64,000 nucleotides of DNA from Perca fluviatilis (lineage: Eukaryota > Chordata > Actinopteri > Perciformes > Percidae), in contig NC_053115.1 of the NCBI RefSeq assembly GCF_010015445.1, positions 8,081,576 through 8,145,575 on the forward strand, given 5' to 3'. Numbering within the stretch: the stretch's first letter is position 1; every line of letters begins with the position of its first letter. Below are positions 1 to 36,448 of this stretch, one piece after another. Both the position numbers and the translations under genes were made by a program. The notes under the pieces were generated by a model that saw only the letters and a list, made by a program, of their open reading frames with translations, did no database searches and was not told where the DNA came from.

Positions 1-3000
1 TGAAATAATACAGCCACCGTAGGAGTTACTGTAAAATGCTCTCGGAATGGGAGGGGCTAGAAAGTAATACTCAGTTGGTTGTCATATAAAATTTCACCGC
101 TAGATGGGAGAAATTCTTACACAATGTACCTTTAAATAATGAACTGAAAATCCTATGGAAAAGGTCTTTTTTTCCAACATCAATTTACCATCAGCTTGCT
201 TTTTCTGAATGCACAATGCTATGAAATTCCAGGGCTTCCTGCCTCCTAAGTCCCAGTTTTATCCCTGGATGTAACTAAATCTTAAAAAAATCAGGATCAC
301 TTTCAGCAGCATTTGTTCTTTCAAAAATGTCAAATAAAACAAACCGGGCCCAAAATGACTTCATTCGTTGCAGTAATTTGCCTGTTTTCTTATTGTGTAG
401 AACTATGAATGGCGTAGAGCAGGGCGGCTATAATAGCAAGGTCGCGGGAGCTTTCTCTTCATTGCTGTCTTTTGTGTCATCCACTGATGGTGTGTGCGTC
501 TGTTCATCTGAGATTGTTTGCCAACCCACACACCACCAGCACCACAACACGCGTCGTCTTTGCTCCATCTTCCATCTTATTCTACTAATGAGGGAGGTCA
601 CGCAGGGCCGACTTTTGTTTATCCCAAGATGCATCAGGTGACTGTTGGCGGTAGTGTTAATATGACCTTGTTCATCCTGCAGCCTTTCTCTCACACACAT
701 CTCTCTGTGGTGCAAGGTTTGAAAAAAAAATACACCTGCCAAAATCAGGGAAACGTTCAAATTCATATGCCACCATTATGAGGATAATCTCATCTTCGTA
801 ATTTAGTTGGCTGATTTTACTACCGACAGTAAAGCACCGTTGAGTGTGTCTCATAATGTTTATATTCTGAGAAGTCCCACTGCTCCCTCTCGGCACTAAA
901 CCTGGCCAGTCAACACTTTGGAAATTAAAACTGGATTGTACCAACAGTAAGGCGAGCGTATTTGGAGAATAATTACGGTTAAACTATCAAGAACAAAACC
1001 AGCTTTTGACCACAGAAGAATACAATACATCAATGCACATTCTTTATCCAAATTCTTTACGGAACTGGCATGGCATGATAGCGTCATACATTTGTGGAAC
1101 AATATAAATGAGTCTTGTGAATGTGAGCCAGCTCTGTGTCCCTGTTTCCAGCTTGGCCCAGGCGGCAGCAGTAGCAACTGATGTGAGTGAGAGAAAGCTC
1201 ATTAATCTGGACACATCAAGCCAGGCTCAGTTCCACCTGCCTCTGATCCTCCCACTAAAACTGGGACACACCTGGGAGTTCACTCACCTGCTGTCAGGGT
1301 CATCAACAGAAACACACAAACACGCTCAGACACATGGGCACGTGTTCGCATACACACTCCCATGCAGTTCTGTTTGTTGTTTAGATGCATTAAGGCTCAC
1401 ACAGCGTGAGGAGTAGCCGCGGATATGATGAATTAGATCCATGCAACCAGAGTGGTGTATACACATGCTGCTACACAAAAACAAAAATATGCATACTCAC
1501 TGTATGGACACTGAATACCGTACAAACACTTTTGCAGCACATACTTTATATTCTCCGTCTCCTCTCCCAACTCTCTCACACTTTAGCTCATCCTCGTCCA
1601 CCATGCCGGAGTCTAATTAGAATATTCATGTGCTAATTAAGGGGTGAAGCAGGTTCTCTCGTGTCGAGGAGACCAGGGGGTACATGGAGGTTAGCCTGGT
1701 ATCACTTACCTCTGACACCGCTGAATACCAATTATTCTCCCTAACCGCCTGCAACCCCCATCTCCTCCTCTGACCTCACATGCTTCCACGTGCTCCTGCC
1801 CACAAGCTAACAAGCTGGGCTAAGTCATATACATGTGTGTTTGACGCCATACAGCCTAAAGTATAACATGGCTATGTAGCCTAAATACTGCATTGGACAG
1901 ATTTCAGATGTGGTGGTTTAGTTTATACAGTTTTGTGTATGTTTATATGCCGTACTGAAAATACACTCGTCTATCAGTCGTAGGTAGTCAGTATGTGTAG
2001 AAATACATTTCTAATGAAGTAGGACTCTGGTGCAGCAGGTAGCAGAGTGGGAGATGTCAGGGTGCCACAGCTGGCATGGATGTGCGTCCTTTGTGCCCTT
2101 TTTCCATGGCTCCGGTTCCACTGGCAGGCAGAGCTGTTGTCTTTCATTACCCCAGGCTGTCTTCATCTCCCACAAGCCCTGGATTGGAACGTTCTGGCGT
2201 GGCATGGTGTGGCCCGGCGCCAGGCTGTCCACCAGGCTGACGCCAGCTCTATGTTGGACTGTCTCGTTGATGATTAGGACATCGCCTGGACTGCCTCGAG
2301 GACATGAGTGCCACACACACAGCCTGGCTCTATTAGGATCTGCAGAGCCTGACTGGGGATACAGGCTGAGAGCAGGCATCCTAAATGGGTGTGGGGCTTT
2401 ATTGTCTCTGAGACCCTGAGTTATGTTAACTTTCCAGGTAGCACCTCCTCTCGGATGAATATTCACTACTAAAGCAAAACTTTGATATTAAAAGCAGTTC
2501 ATTATTTTGTCTTTCCCATGGACAATCCCGTGATGACTTTTTGACACCAGCCTATTCTTTAAAGAAACTTGATTTAATGCATTTACAATAGAATTGTCCA
2601 CAAATGTTGGACCTTATTAAGACCCTGTGGGAGGATGATTTGAGGGAGGAAATACCAAATGATCTTGGTCAAATAGTTTCCATTGTCCAAGACATTCACT
2701 TATACAATGCAAAATTATGCAGTGTACCTATTACTGTACACCAATGCCTGGTTATCTCAAATCTATAACAATATTTTCCCTTACATGTGATTAATGTCAG
2801 CAAATTCGCTGTAGAACTTATACACATATTTTGACTATGAACACCCTACAGTAACCACTGGACAGAGATTTTTAACACTATGTCAGATATTACTGGAGAA
2901 GCAGTTGTGCCGAACCCTTTCACAGCTTTATTCGGGATCTCTCTCTTTCCCTCTCTTTCTGTATCTAGACATGATAGCTTTTGTCACTTTGTCAGCAAGA

Positions 3001-3127
3001 TGATTAAAACTGATTAATCAGAAGTTCAAATATCCCCCATTTCATTCTCATTGGATTATACACATTCTTTATGTCCTTAAATTGTTCTGGCTAAAAATGT
3101 TCCCTTTTTTAGCCAAGCTAGTGGCAT

Positions 3128-3672
3128 TGCTCTAGGGATGGCAATGTTGGTCAGTCAGTCAGGTCACCACTTTGGACTTTGAACACATATGGTCCCCAGA
3201 GAATGAATCTTATAGATTTTGGTGACATTTCCTCTAGCAGGTCAGGTTTTGCACGTATTGTGTGAAAATATATCTCTATATTTATTTAAAGATTTGGCAC
3301 AACATTTGCTGCAGACATTCACGGTCCCCAGACAATGTATCCTAATTACTGGAGATATTATTATTGGAGATATTCTCGATAATGCCCTTCTTCTAGCACC
3401 ACCATGAGGTTGACATTTGTGGTTTTTAGTGAAATGTCTGAACAGCTATTGGATGGATTGCCGTCATTGCAATCATGTCATTAATCCAATTACTTTTTCA
3501 CTAGCATCGCCATCAGTTTTTCATTTGTATTTACTAAGATGGTAAACTAAGATGTGAACATGGTAAACATTATACCTTAACATCAGCATGTTAGCATTGC
3601 CATTGTTGGCATGTTAGCATGCCGATGTTAGCATTTAGTTTAAAGCACCGCTGTGCATGGCTGCAGACTCTT
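3128..3672. repeat. Interspersed repeat, family A, copy 1
   Basis: This stretch shares ordered blocks with 17100-18330 and 40868-41415: 'tagggatggcaatg', 'atggtccccagag', 'gtgaacatggtaaacat' and 'catgttagcattgccatt', ending near 'gcatttagtttaaagcaccgc'. The copies are diverged and no clear terminal repeats are visible, so the class is unknown. The right part is rich in the gcatgttagcat motif. Confidence 0.6.
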
Positions 3673-6391
3673 TTGTGTCATTATGTCAAAAGGGTTAACT
3701 TTCCACATAACCTATATTAGGAGATTTACAGGTGATTGCCACTCTTCTTTCTTCTCCCTAAGATGTCATCTGAGTATGCATAGCGTGCTCCTGACTAACA
3801 TTTCCCTTTCTTTCAGCTGGAGCCAGCAAGCCTGGCAACAGCATGTTCATCATGCTCAGATTTGCTTAATCATGTCCTGTCTATTGTATTTTGATGCTCA
3901 GTTGGACGATTAACTAAACCTAGTCTGCTTGTTTTTATTCTAGCAGCTTTATTCATATGTGACTCACAGCCCAGTACTGACTCTGAGCTGTTTGCGTAAA
4001 TGTGGGGGCGTATCTAATCAAGGGGATTCTGAGTTTATATCGCAGATTTACAGTACCTACATATCTCTACAATGGGATTCAGAGAAAAGCTTTCAGAGAA
4101 CAGTGCGCTAGCTTGTGTTCTCTTCAAACTAACATTGAGCTGTTTGTGTCTTCAACACAACCTGAGAGACATCCCTGCAAGGGTTGAAGAGGGCTGGATG
4201 ATGAAGATGGAGACAAAACAGACTTCTCTGCATACTTTTGGTACTCACTGGGAAATGATGTGAAAATAGAAAATAACTGTGTAGATGTGTATTGTACTTT
4301 ACAATTTTTCACTGGCAATGTGTATGTGGAACTGAACTGAAATATACTGAACTGAATTAAAATCTGATGAAATGGAGTCGAATTGCATCAAATGAAATTA
4401 GGTAAATTTAATTGAAGTGATCTCAGCTGAACTGAACTGAAACTGTAGTGGCGGTCACTGACACTGAGGGTCACTAAGGTAGAGAGAGAGAGTGTAGTCA
4501 AAAGAAAGAAGGGAGTTTGTCGTGACAGTTTTAGCCACCAGTACTGGGCCGTTTGAGACAGATTGTAAGTGACAAGCTAATGACTGTGGCCACTAGGAGC
4601 CTGGCAGGCCGGAACTCAATCCACAAACGACACAAGTAAGAGCAAGTCTCTCACTCTTCTGGCCTCTCCCTCTTTACCCTCTTTGAGTGGGCCTTTGCGG
4701 GACGCCTAGTGAAAATGCACACTCAGCTGAGGTATAATTAATTCACCACTGTACATGTTTTGTAGTTCTCTGCATTTTCTAGTTCGAGATCGCCTTACAT
4801 GTTCAGACCATTATTTCGACCTACTTTGTTCTTGCTAACAAAGTCTCACTTGAGAACAAGTCAATTTGCTTAACACCCATTAGCAACCAGGTTTTTCCAT
4901 CTGTCCTGTCTGCTGCTTGACTTGACTTGTCAAGTAGCTTACATTGATAGCCTGAAGCCATTTTCCTGTTTCTTTCTTCAGTCTCCCGGATGGTAAACGA
5001 CCTAATTTGGTCCCTGTGAAAAAAAGGGATTGGGTTTTATTGTCTGAGCTCTGTGTACAGGTGTTTCTGTGGCCTCTGATGGCTTTCAGCTCCTGCAGAT
5101 TAAGTCTGTAAGGCTCAAGGCCTGTGGGGGAGTCTGGGCTGTTGCTGTTGGTCGTGATACAAGAAGCTATATTTCCTGCCAGCGCTGGACTCTAATCTAA
5201 CAGAGAGATTTTCTGTTCGGCACTTCTGTAGGACTCATTAGAGAGCCCTTTACTGGCTTGTTCGGGCAGCCACTTTTGGACAGCAGAGTGCGCTTGGCTC
5301 TGCGTGTGTGTTTGGTGTGCACGTGTATACCCAATGTAAGAGTGTCCCACCTGTTCCCACTCACTGGAGCGTAAGCGGATGTGTATGTGTGGACTAGAAG
5401 GACCATAAACTCACAACTACTCTCAGATGAGTGATGTAACCCTGCAGGATAGGACACATCAGCCACATCTCATACTGTGTGAGAGCTCCACCTGCTGGCT
5501 CAGCTCCAGTCATTTCTCTTCACCTGATGAAAGAAAAAGGCTTCCATCAAAGCTTAAGCCTATTAGCTTCTAACAGCCATCTGGTGCTATTTCTAGATTG
5601 ATGTATGTGACTGGATCTAAATGAGTCTGCAGAGAGACACATTCATTGGAGGCTCTATTTACTAACGCGCTCTGTGAGGGGAGATGGTATTGATATTTCA
5701 TTATGAGTCTAATAAAGGGCAGCCAGTATTGAGTTTTCATTAATAGGGCTGGTTTGGTGCAGATTAACATGTCTGCGCTGTTCATAATGACTTGGAGAGG
5801 TGCTAAATCACTCCTGCTGGGTGTTTTAACTGGCCTCAATGGTTTGACTGATCTAACAATCAAATGCATCCTTCACGACTGAAAAAAAGAGTGGGAGAAA
5901 GGAGATATAGAGATACACAAAGACGGGCAGAAAGACAGACAGAGAGACAGACAGACAGAGAGATATACAGATAGAGAACCGACAGGCAGAGAACACTGAG
6001 TAGCCATGATGCTATCAGAAAGATAGGGAGAGATCAAAAGAAGCACAGAATGTGAGTTAACAAAGAGAACCGAACAAACCAGAGGAGGAAAAAAAGGAAA
6101 AAAGCCACGACTCACAGAAATAAAAAAGCTAAGAAGCAGCCTTCTGAGCAGAAAGCAATAACTCCCCCGTTTATACTGACAAGACCTCTGCCTGGGTTTG
6201 TTCTGGTTCCTCCAGGCAGTCCCTGACATCAGTGCCACTGGCTGTCAAGTCCTTAGAAAGCAAGACCCCTGGGTGAATATGGCGAAACTAGCCTAGCAAC
6301 AAACGAACATTAGACCATTGATAGGACCCATTGTGGGTGCTCAACAAAGTAGCAGGCCCTGTGTGCCGAACACTGGCCTGTCCTTGACGTC

Positions 6392-6394
<3 letters not shown>

Positions 6395-6426
<32 letters not shown>
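6395..6426. repeat. (TC)n microsatellite
   Basis: Uninterrupted TC dinucleotides about 32 nt long in the cdh4 intron. Translated on the minus strand it gives a spurious Arg-Glu repeat. Confidence 0.95.
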
Positions 6427-6430
<4 letters not shown>

Positions 6431-6954
6431 TCTTTGCTCTGACACAATGGAGGTTTGAGCCAAATGGATTAATAGGAAGAGAAAGAGACCACAAAGCAGA
6501 CAGGCTTATACTGTCAGGATGAAAACACATACACACACATAGAGTCTTCTTTCCGGTGGTGAGTTTGGGGACAGACTGAACTTTCAGCACCATGGACAGT
6601 GTCACGATGTTGGAAAGTGGATGCACTGTCTCTCTGCCTTTGTTTTGTGGTTGTGTCTCAACCAAGCCTAATGTTTGATGGTGTTTCTCGTCATGGCACT
6701 GTAATATTGCAGAGTGAGCTGCATTACACTCTGATGTGACTCTCCCTCACTGTAACTGGACTAAATAAGGCCCATTCACCTCCTGGTATTATCTGCAGCA
6801 CCGTGGCGCATCTTAAAGTGTCGGCGCCTCCATTACAATGAGTGATGATCCTGGTCTGTTCCCACAGCAGAAAGCTAAGACTTTTAGGCAATAATGGATG
6901 GGCCTTTTACCAATACAGTGCTCCCTCCCTGCAACTTTGTGTATGTCTGTCCGT

Positions 6955-6973
6955 ATGTGTGTGTGTGTGTCTG

Positions 6974-7008
<35 letters not shown>
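6955..7008. repeat. (TG)n microsatellite with ctgtccg interruption
   Basis: TG dinucleotides with a 'ctgtccg' interruption at about 6971-6977, also present just 5' of the tract. It ends about 200 nt before the first cdh4 exon of the window. Confidence 0.95.
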
Positions 7009-7010
<2 letters not shown>

Positions 7011-7206
7011 ATTGGACAAATAAGGTGTTCTAACAGACTTCAGTGAGTGAGTAGAAAGAGGGGAAGATGTGAGTTGAGGGGATTTTCATTTATGCATTCA
7101 CTTATTCACTTACTATGTCATTGTCACATGGCAAAATTATTTCTTTGCTGATTGACTCCTTTGTCCGGGTTAGTTGCAGCATCTGATATGCTTTTTTTTT
7201 TTACAG

Positions 7207-32723
<25,517 letters not shown>

Positions 32724-33489
32724 GAGCGGAGCGGGGGGCCTGGGTGGGGCTGCGGCAGGGGTCGGGAGAGGCGGGGTCGGTTGGATGGACGCTCCTAGAA
32801 ACCACTGGCAGGAGCCAAGAACATGACGCAGTCTCCATGGTAGACGTGTGAGGAACAGATCCTTACGTGAGCTGTGTTAGTTTGCTCACAGGGACCGAAC
32901 CCGCAAAGATGAAGTTCCACTGCAACGCAACTGTATTCTGGCTTTATATTTTGTAGTGGCGAGTTTGTAGTGTGATGTTTTTTTCTTCTTTTTTTTCCTC
33001 TTTGTTGTTCTCTCACCGTGCTGGACCCGGAGCTCTCTGGGGACGAATCAAGGCGGTCGTGAGAGACACGAGTAGTGAATTTGTGCTTTGATTGATTTTC
33101 AAAACGAAACCATCTCTTGCTTTAGTCTCACGCTGAAGAGAATGTTTATGCGAAGACGCTCTCTGACTCTCTCTTTCACTCTGTCAACTTGAATTTCCTT
33201 AGAACAGAAGCACTGTCTTTTTTATAAAGTGCCTTTTGTGGTGTGTTTTTGTATCAGACTCCTGCTATCTCAGGATCGGTTGCCATTCGTGCAGTACAGT
33301 GGAGGCGTGTTCTCTTGTCGCCCCCCCCCTGTGCTCCTCAAACCAGCCCTGCCTGTCAATTTCCTTTCCCCTTTACAGTGGTGCAGATTACAAACCCCAG
33401 CAGCCAGTCCCAGGAGAGAAGGACGCATCCAGGGCAGACTTTCGGACATCATAACCCAATGAATTATGGCCTAAAAGAAGCCAATAACA

Positions 33490-33517
33490 GTTGTTGTTGT
33501 TGTTGTTGTTGTTGTTG
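33490..33517. repeat. cdh4: (GTT)9 trinucleotide repeat in the cdh4 3' UTR
   Basis: Nine or so GTT units; on the minus strand they translate as poly-Asn. Confidence 0.95.
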
Positions 33518-33999
33518 TGGGGAAGACAACACTCTTCTCCAAGGACCTGCTCAGTTTGACTTTCACAAGCATCACCTGTCGACACACTGACATCGTGTGA
33601 GACCATTTTATACATGCGGGGGTTTTCTAATTTAGTGGAGAATGCCTGCCTTTCCTCTGTGGACTCATGCGTTTAGGAGCCTTTATGTTGAGATGCTTGC
33701 CTGCCCTGTATGGTTTTGTGTTGCTTTCTCCACAGTGTAAAGCTTATGGCATGATCTGATTAGTCAGACAGTTTAAGAAAGTGGAACTTGAAATGACTTG
33801 GAACAAAGGCATCTAAGAAAGGAATTTTTTTTGTCGCCTTGAACATTCCCGTTTTTTATAGGCCAACAAAACTATTAAAAGGTGCATGATTTTTTTTTTC
33901 TCAAAATGTTTTACTCAAAGCACTTGTTACTATGTGGTGAGAATGTGAAAATAGTCAGCGGAAACTATATGAATATACTCTGTATAAAGACACTGAGAA

Positions 34000-34005
34000 A
34001 ATAAA
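34000..34005 (+). terminator. cdh4: cdh4 polyadenylation signal, proximal candidate
   Basis: AATAAA about 1.28 kb after the stop codon; the downstream element is weak. Confidence 0.4.
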
Positions 34006-34432
34006 AAACCTGTAAGATACCTATTTTTGAAGTATTGATGACATAACAGTTGCTGCTCTTTCTCTAGCTCTTCATTGGGCTTAGGGGATTTTTTGGCCCG
34101 TTCATTTTTAATATGTGGATATTTTTGTTTCTTTGTCTTCTGTTGAAGCATAATTCCATTTTTAAGACGCCTGCTTATACATGTTTTGTTTCAGTTTTGC
34201 TCTTCTTTTCTTCTTATGAGATTGTATTCTTTGTTATACTCCTTTTATATGTGAAAACACAGCCCAACCCTTTTCACTCTGTAATGTCTCTGACAGACGT
34301 GTTCCTTCTGTTGGCCTCTGGCCTCGGGGCAGTGGAAGGTTCATTAGCCATGCCTGCTGATAGTTGTTCTATTATTCAGTGTCCTGGGATTATTTTATTC
34401 ATTCATCTAGATACTGGATGTGTGCTTCAGAA

Positions 34433-34438
34433 AATAAA
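34433..34438 (+). terminator. cdh4: cdh4 polyadenylation signal, distal candidate
   Basis: AATAAA followed within 30 nt by T- and G-rich sequence. It is the last such signal before the repeat block at 34603. Confidence 0.5.
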
Positions 34439-34602
34439 CAAAACTTGTTTTGAAAATGTGCCATCTTTTTTGGAATATTCCCTACATTCATTATCTTCAG
34501 GTGTATGCTGTATGATGTATTTGTGTGTCATTGAAAATATAATGTCACTCAAAGCTTTAAAATAATAGTGGGCCTCTGTGGTCTTGTTTTGAAAATCATT
34601 AC

Positions 34603-35615
34603 TTAAAGGTCAAATGTATTAGCTTAGAAATCTAGACGCACCCTAGCGGCAGCAAATTTAATTTGCAGCCAGGGGGGTCTCTGTGCCAGCTGGAAAAACC
34701 AAACTCTGGTCAGGCCAATCAAATCGTGTATAGAGTCGGTGGGCGGGGCTTATGGCTGCTGCTGCTGGGAACAGCGGTCTTCTGGGAGACTTGGAGTTAA
34801 GCTTTTCTTTGAGAAAAGAACAAAGAGCTGCACTGAAATCATTGTTAAAAAAGAAAGATGTGCTCGGAGTTTTGCCGACCGGATGTGGCAAATGTTTAAA
34901 GTTTAATCTATCAACTAGCTTCTCTTCCTTCTTCATTGCTCTGCCTGGTTGTAACGCTATCCTATTGCATGCAGAGGGAATTTGAAAGACAACCGACAAA
35001 CTACCTGTCCCTCGGATTGAGCCCTGCCAATGGGGAGTTCCCAGACCCAACATCTTGATGTGGGTCTGGCTTGTCAGGCTACCAATGTGTGGGAATTTCT
35101 TCCATCTAGCGTTGAAATCGTATATCACAATCAACTCTCTTGCGCCACGCAGTTCAAAGTATGTACTACAGCTAATGTAGCCTTCACGCTTTTTTCAGAT
35201 GACGCCGGTCTCTTGCTCTTTTCATTATCCTTTTTATTTTTCTGGGCGAAGAAGAAGACTCCTGTTCCTGAAATTTGGATTTTGAATACGTGTGGTCCTC
35301 CATGTTTCCTTCTTCAAACTTGCCGGGGCCGGGAAGCGACGATACCCATTAGCAGCACCTGCGAGTTTATCATGTGACAGCGAAAACACAAAAGGCGGAG
35401 CAGTACGTCCTGTATGTCCCTCACCGGCTAACGTATTTCAAGATGGCACATGAATATGGAGCGTCTACCCCAGTTCATGCAAACGCAAATGTAAAATTTC
35501 AAGCCAATAGGAACTGATGGTGGCGGTAAATATTCATGAAAAGGACACGGTTTGTGAACGGGCAACACAAATTTTGAGAATGAACAACTAAAAACGTTAC
35601 ACACTGGACCTTTAA
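34603..35615. mobile_element. TTAA-bounded composite repeat carrying a helicase-like fragment
   Basis: The borders are TTAAAGGTC on the left and GGACCTTTAA on the right. An inner repeat runs from 'gcttagaaatctagacgcac' (about 34622) to 'tggcttgtcaggctac' (about 35080), and its ends both read TAGCYT inwards. It looks like one non-autonomous element inserted in another. An open frame with helicase motifs lies at 34752-34985. Confidence 0.6.
34752..34985 (+). pseudogene. RecQ-helicase-like N-terminal motor fragment in a repeat
   Basis: The open frame encodes 77 residues. Positions about 18-50 resemble RecQ-family motif 0 and motif I: LRKEQRAALKSLL (the conserved R..Q pattern), then VLGVLPTGCGKCLKF, a Walker A motif. 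In active helicases this is normally PTGxGKS/T; here the last residue is Cys, so nucleotide binding is probably lost. The frame ends soon after, with none of the later motifs (DEAD/H, SAT). It lies inside a repeat, so I read it as a captured or relict gene fragment and not a gene. Confidence 0.5.
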
Positions 35616-36448
35616 AAGACAAATCCAGCGCAAAATGAACCTAGGGGTTAATAACACATGTCCAAGTTCGACCGTTAGCTTATAACGCTAGTCGTCGGGG
35701 CATGGCTAAAGTAAAAAGAAATTGCTATTTCTACACCACTAATAAGGCTCAAAATAGCACCACACTTCCACTGTAGCACAATGAGAGTGCCTACATGTAA
35801 ACCGAAGTATTGAGAACTTTGCAAAAGTACAGACAGTTTATTAAATAGATAGTTTAGAAAGACAGTACCTTTCACGGATACAGGCGGGCGCCATCTTGGG
35901 AAAACAGTCACAACCACTCAAACGACAAACGTCGTGCAACGTGAGCTGAACTGTCACTTGAAATCTCCCACGGTCCGTGGTTTCCCAATGGATCGATAGG
36001 AATTACGTTTGTGAAATGTAATTACATGGAAATGCATGAATTATATCTGTTTATTAATATATATGCACAGCGTTCGTCGTTCCACTGATCATGACTCTTT
36101 TCCCAAGATGGCGCCCGTCTGTATACGTGAAAGGTACTGTCTTTATAAACTATCTTTTTAATAAACTGTCTGTACACTTACAAAGTTCTCAATGATTCAG
36201 TTTATATGTAGGGACCCCCATTATGCTACCGTGGAAGTGTGGTGCTATTTTGAGCCTTGTTAGTGGTAGAGAAATAGCGATTTCTTTTTACTTTAGTCAT
36301 GCCCGGATGACTAGCATTATAAGCTAATTAGCGGTTTGCGATGAAACTGGTCACATTCAATTAGTATGAAAACATATCCCAGAGAACGGTCAAACTCGGA
36401 CATGTGTTATTAACCCCTAGGTTCATTTTGCGCCGGATTTGTCCTTTG
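35614..36448. mobile_element. Foldback element with arms of about 300 nt
   Basis: Arm 35614-35910 is the diverged reverse complement of 36093-36448. Both carry 'atgaacctaggggttaataa' (ends), 'tagcaccacacttccac', 'cagacagtttattaaa' and 'gcgccatcttgggaaaa'. The right arm has about 60 nt more. It is non-coding and directly abuts the previous repeat at TTTAAAA. Confidence 0.85.

Larger units (their letters stand above)
1..7206 (+). other. cdh4: Intron of cdh4 (5' exons lie outside the window)
   Basis: No exon was found here. The first coding exon at 7207 begins in phase 0 inside EC2, so this stretch must belong to an upstream intron; CDH4 is known for very large 5' introns. It holds an old interspersed repeat near 3128-3672, a CT tract (6395-6426) and a GT tract (6955-7008). 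A stretch at 2011-2466 is open on both strands, and 5570-5870 is repeat-free and looks like possible conserved non-coding DNA. The small open frames show no recognisable protein family. Confidence 0.75.
32724..34455 (+). other. cdh4: cdh4 3' UTR (inferred extent)
   Basis: Non-coding sequence after the stop. Two AATAAA signals are visible, at 34000-34005 and 34433-34438; the second is followed by the T/G-rich 'ttgttttgaaaatgtgccat'. A (TTG)n tract lies at 33490-33517. The 3' end is inferred from these signals only. Confidence 0.6.

Noticed and set aside
5873..6665. Two minus-strand frames of about 120 codons
   Set aside because: Driven by gacaga/agag low-complexity sequence; no splice context fitting cdh4 and no recognisable domain.
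34752..34985. Functional helicase gene
   Set aside because: Only motifs 0 and I are present, Walker A ends in Cys, and the frame lies within a repeat; kept as a pseudogene fragment.
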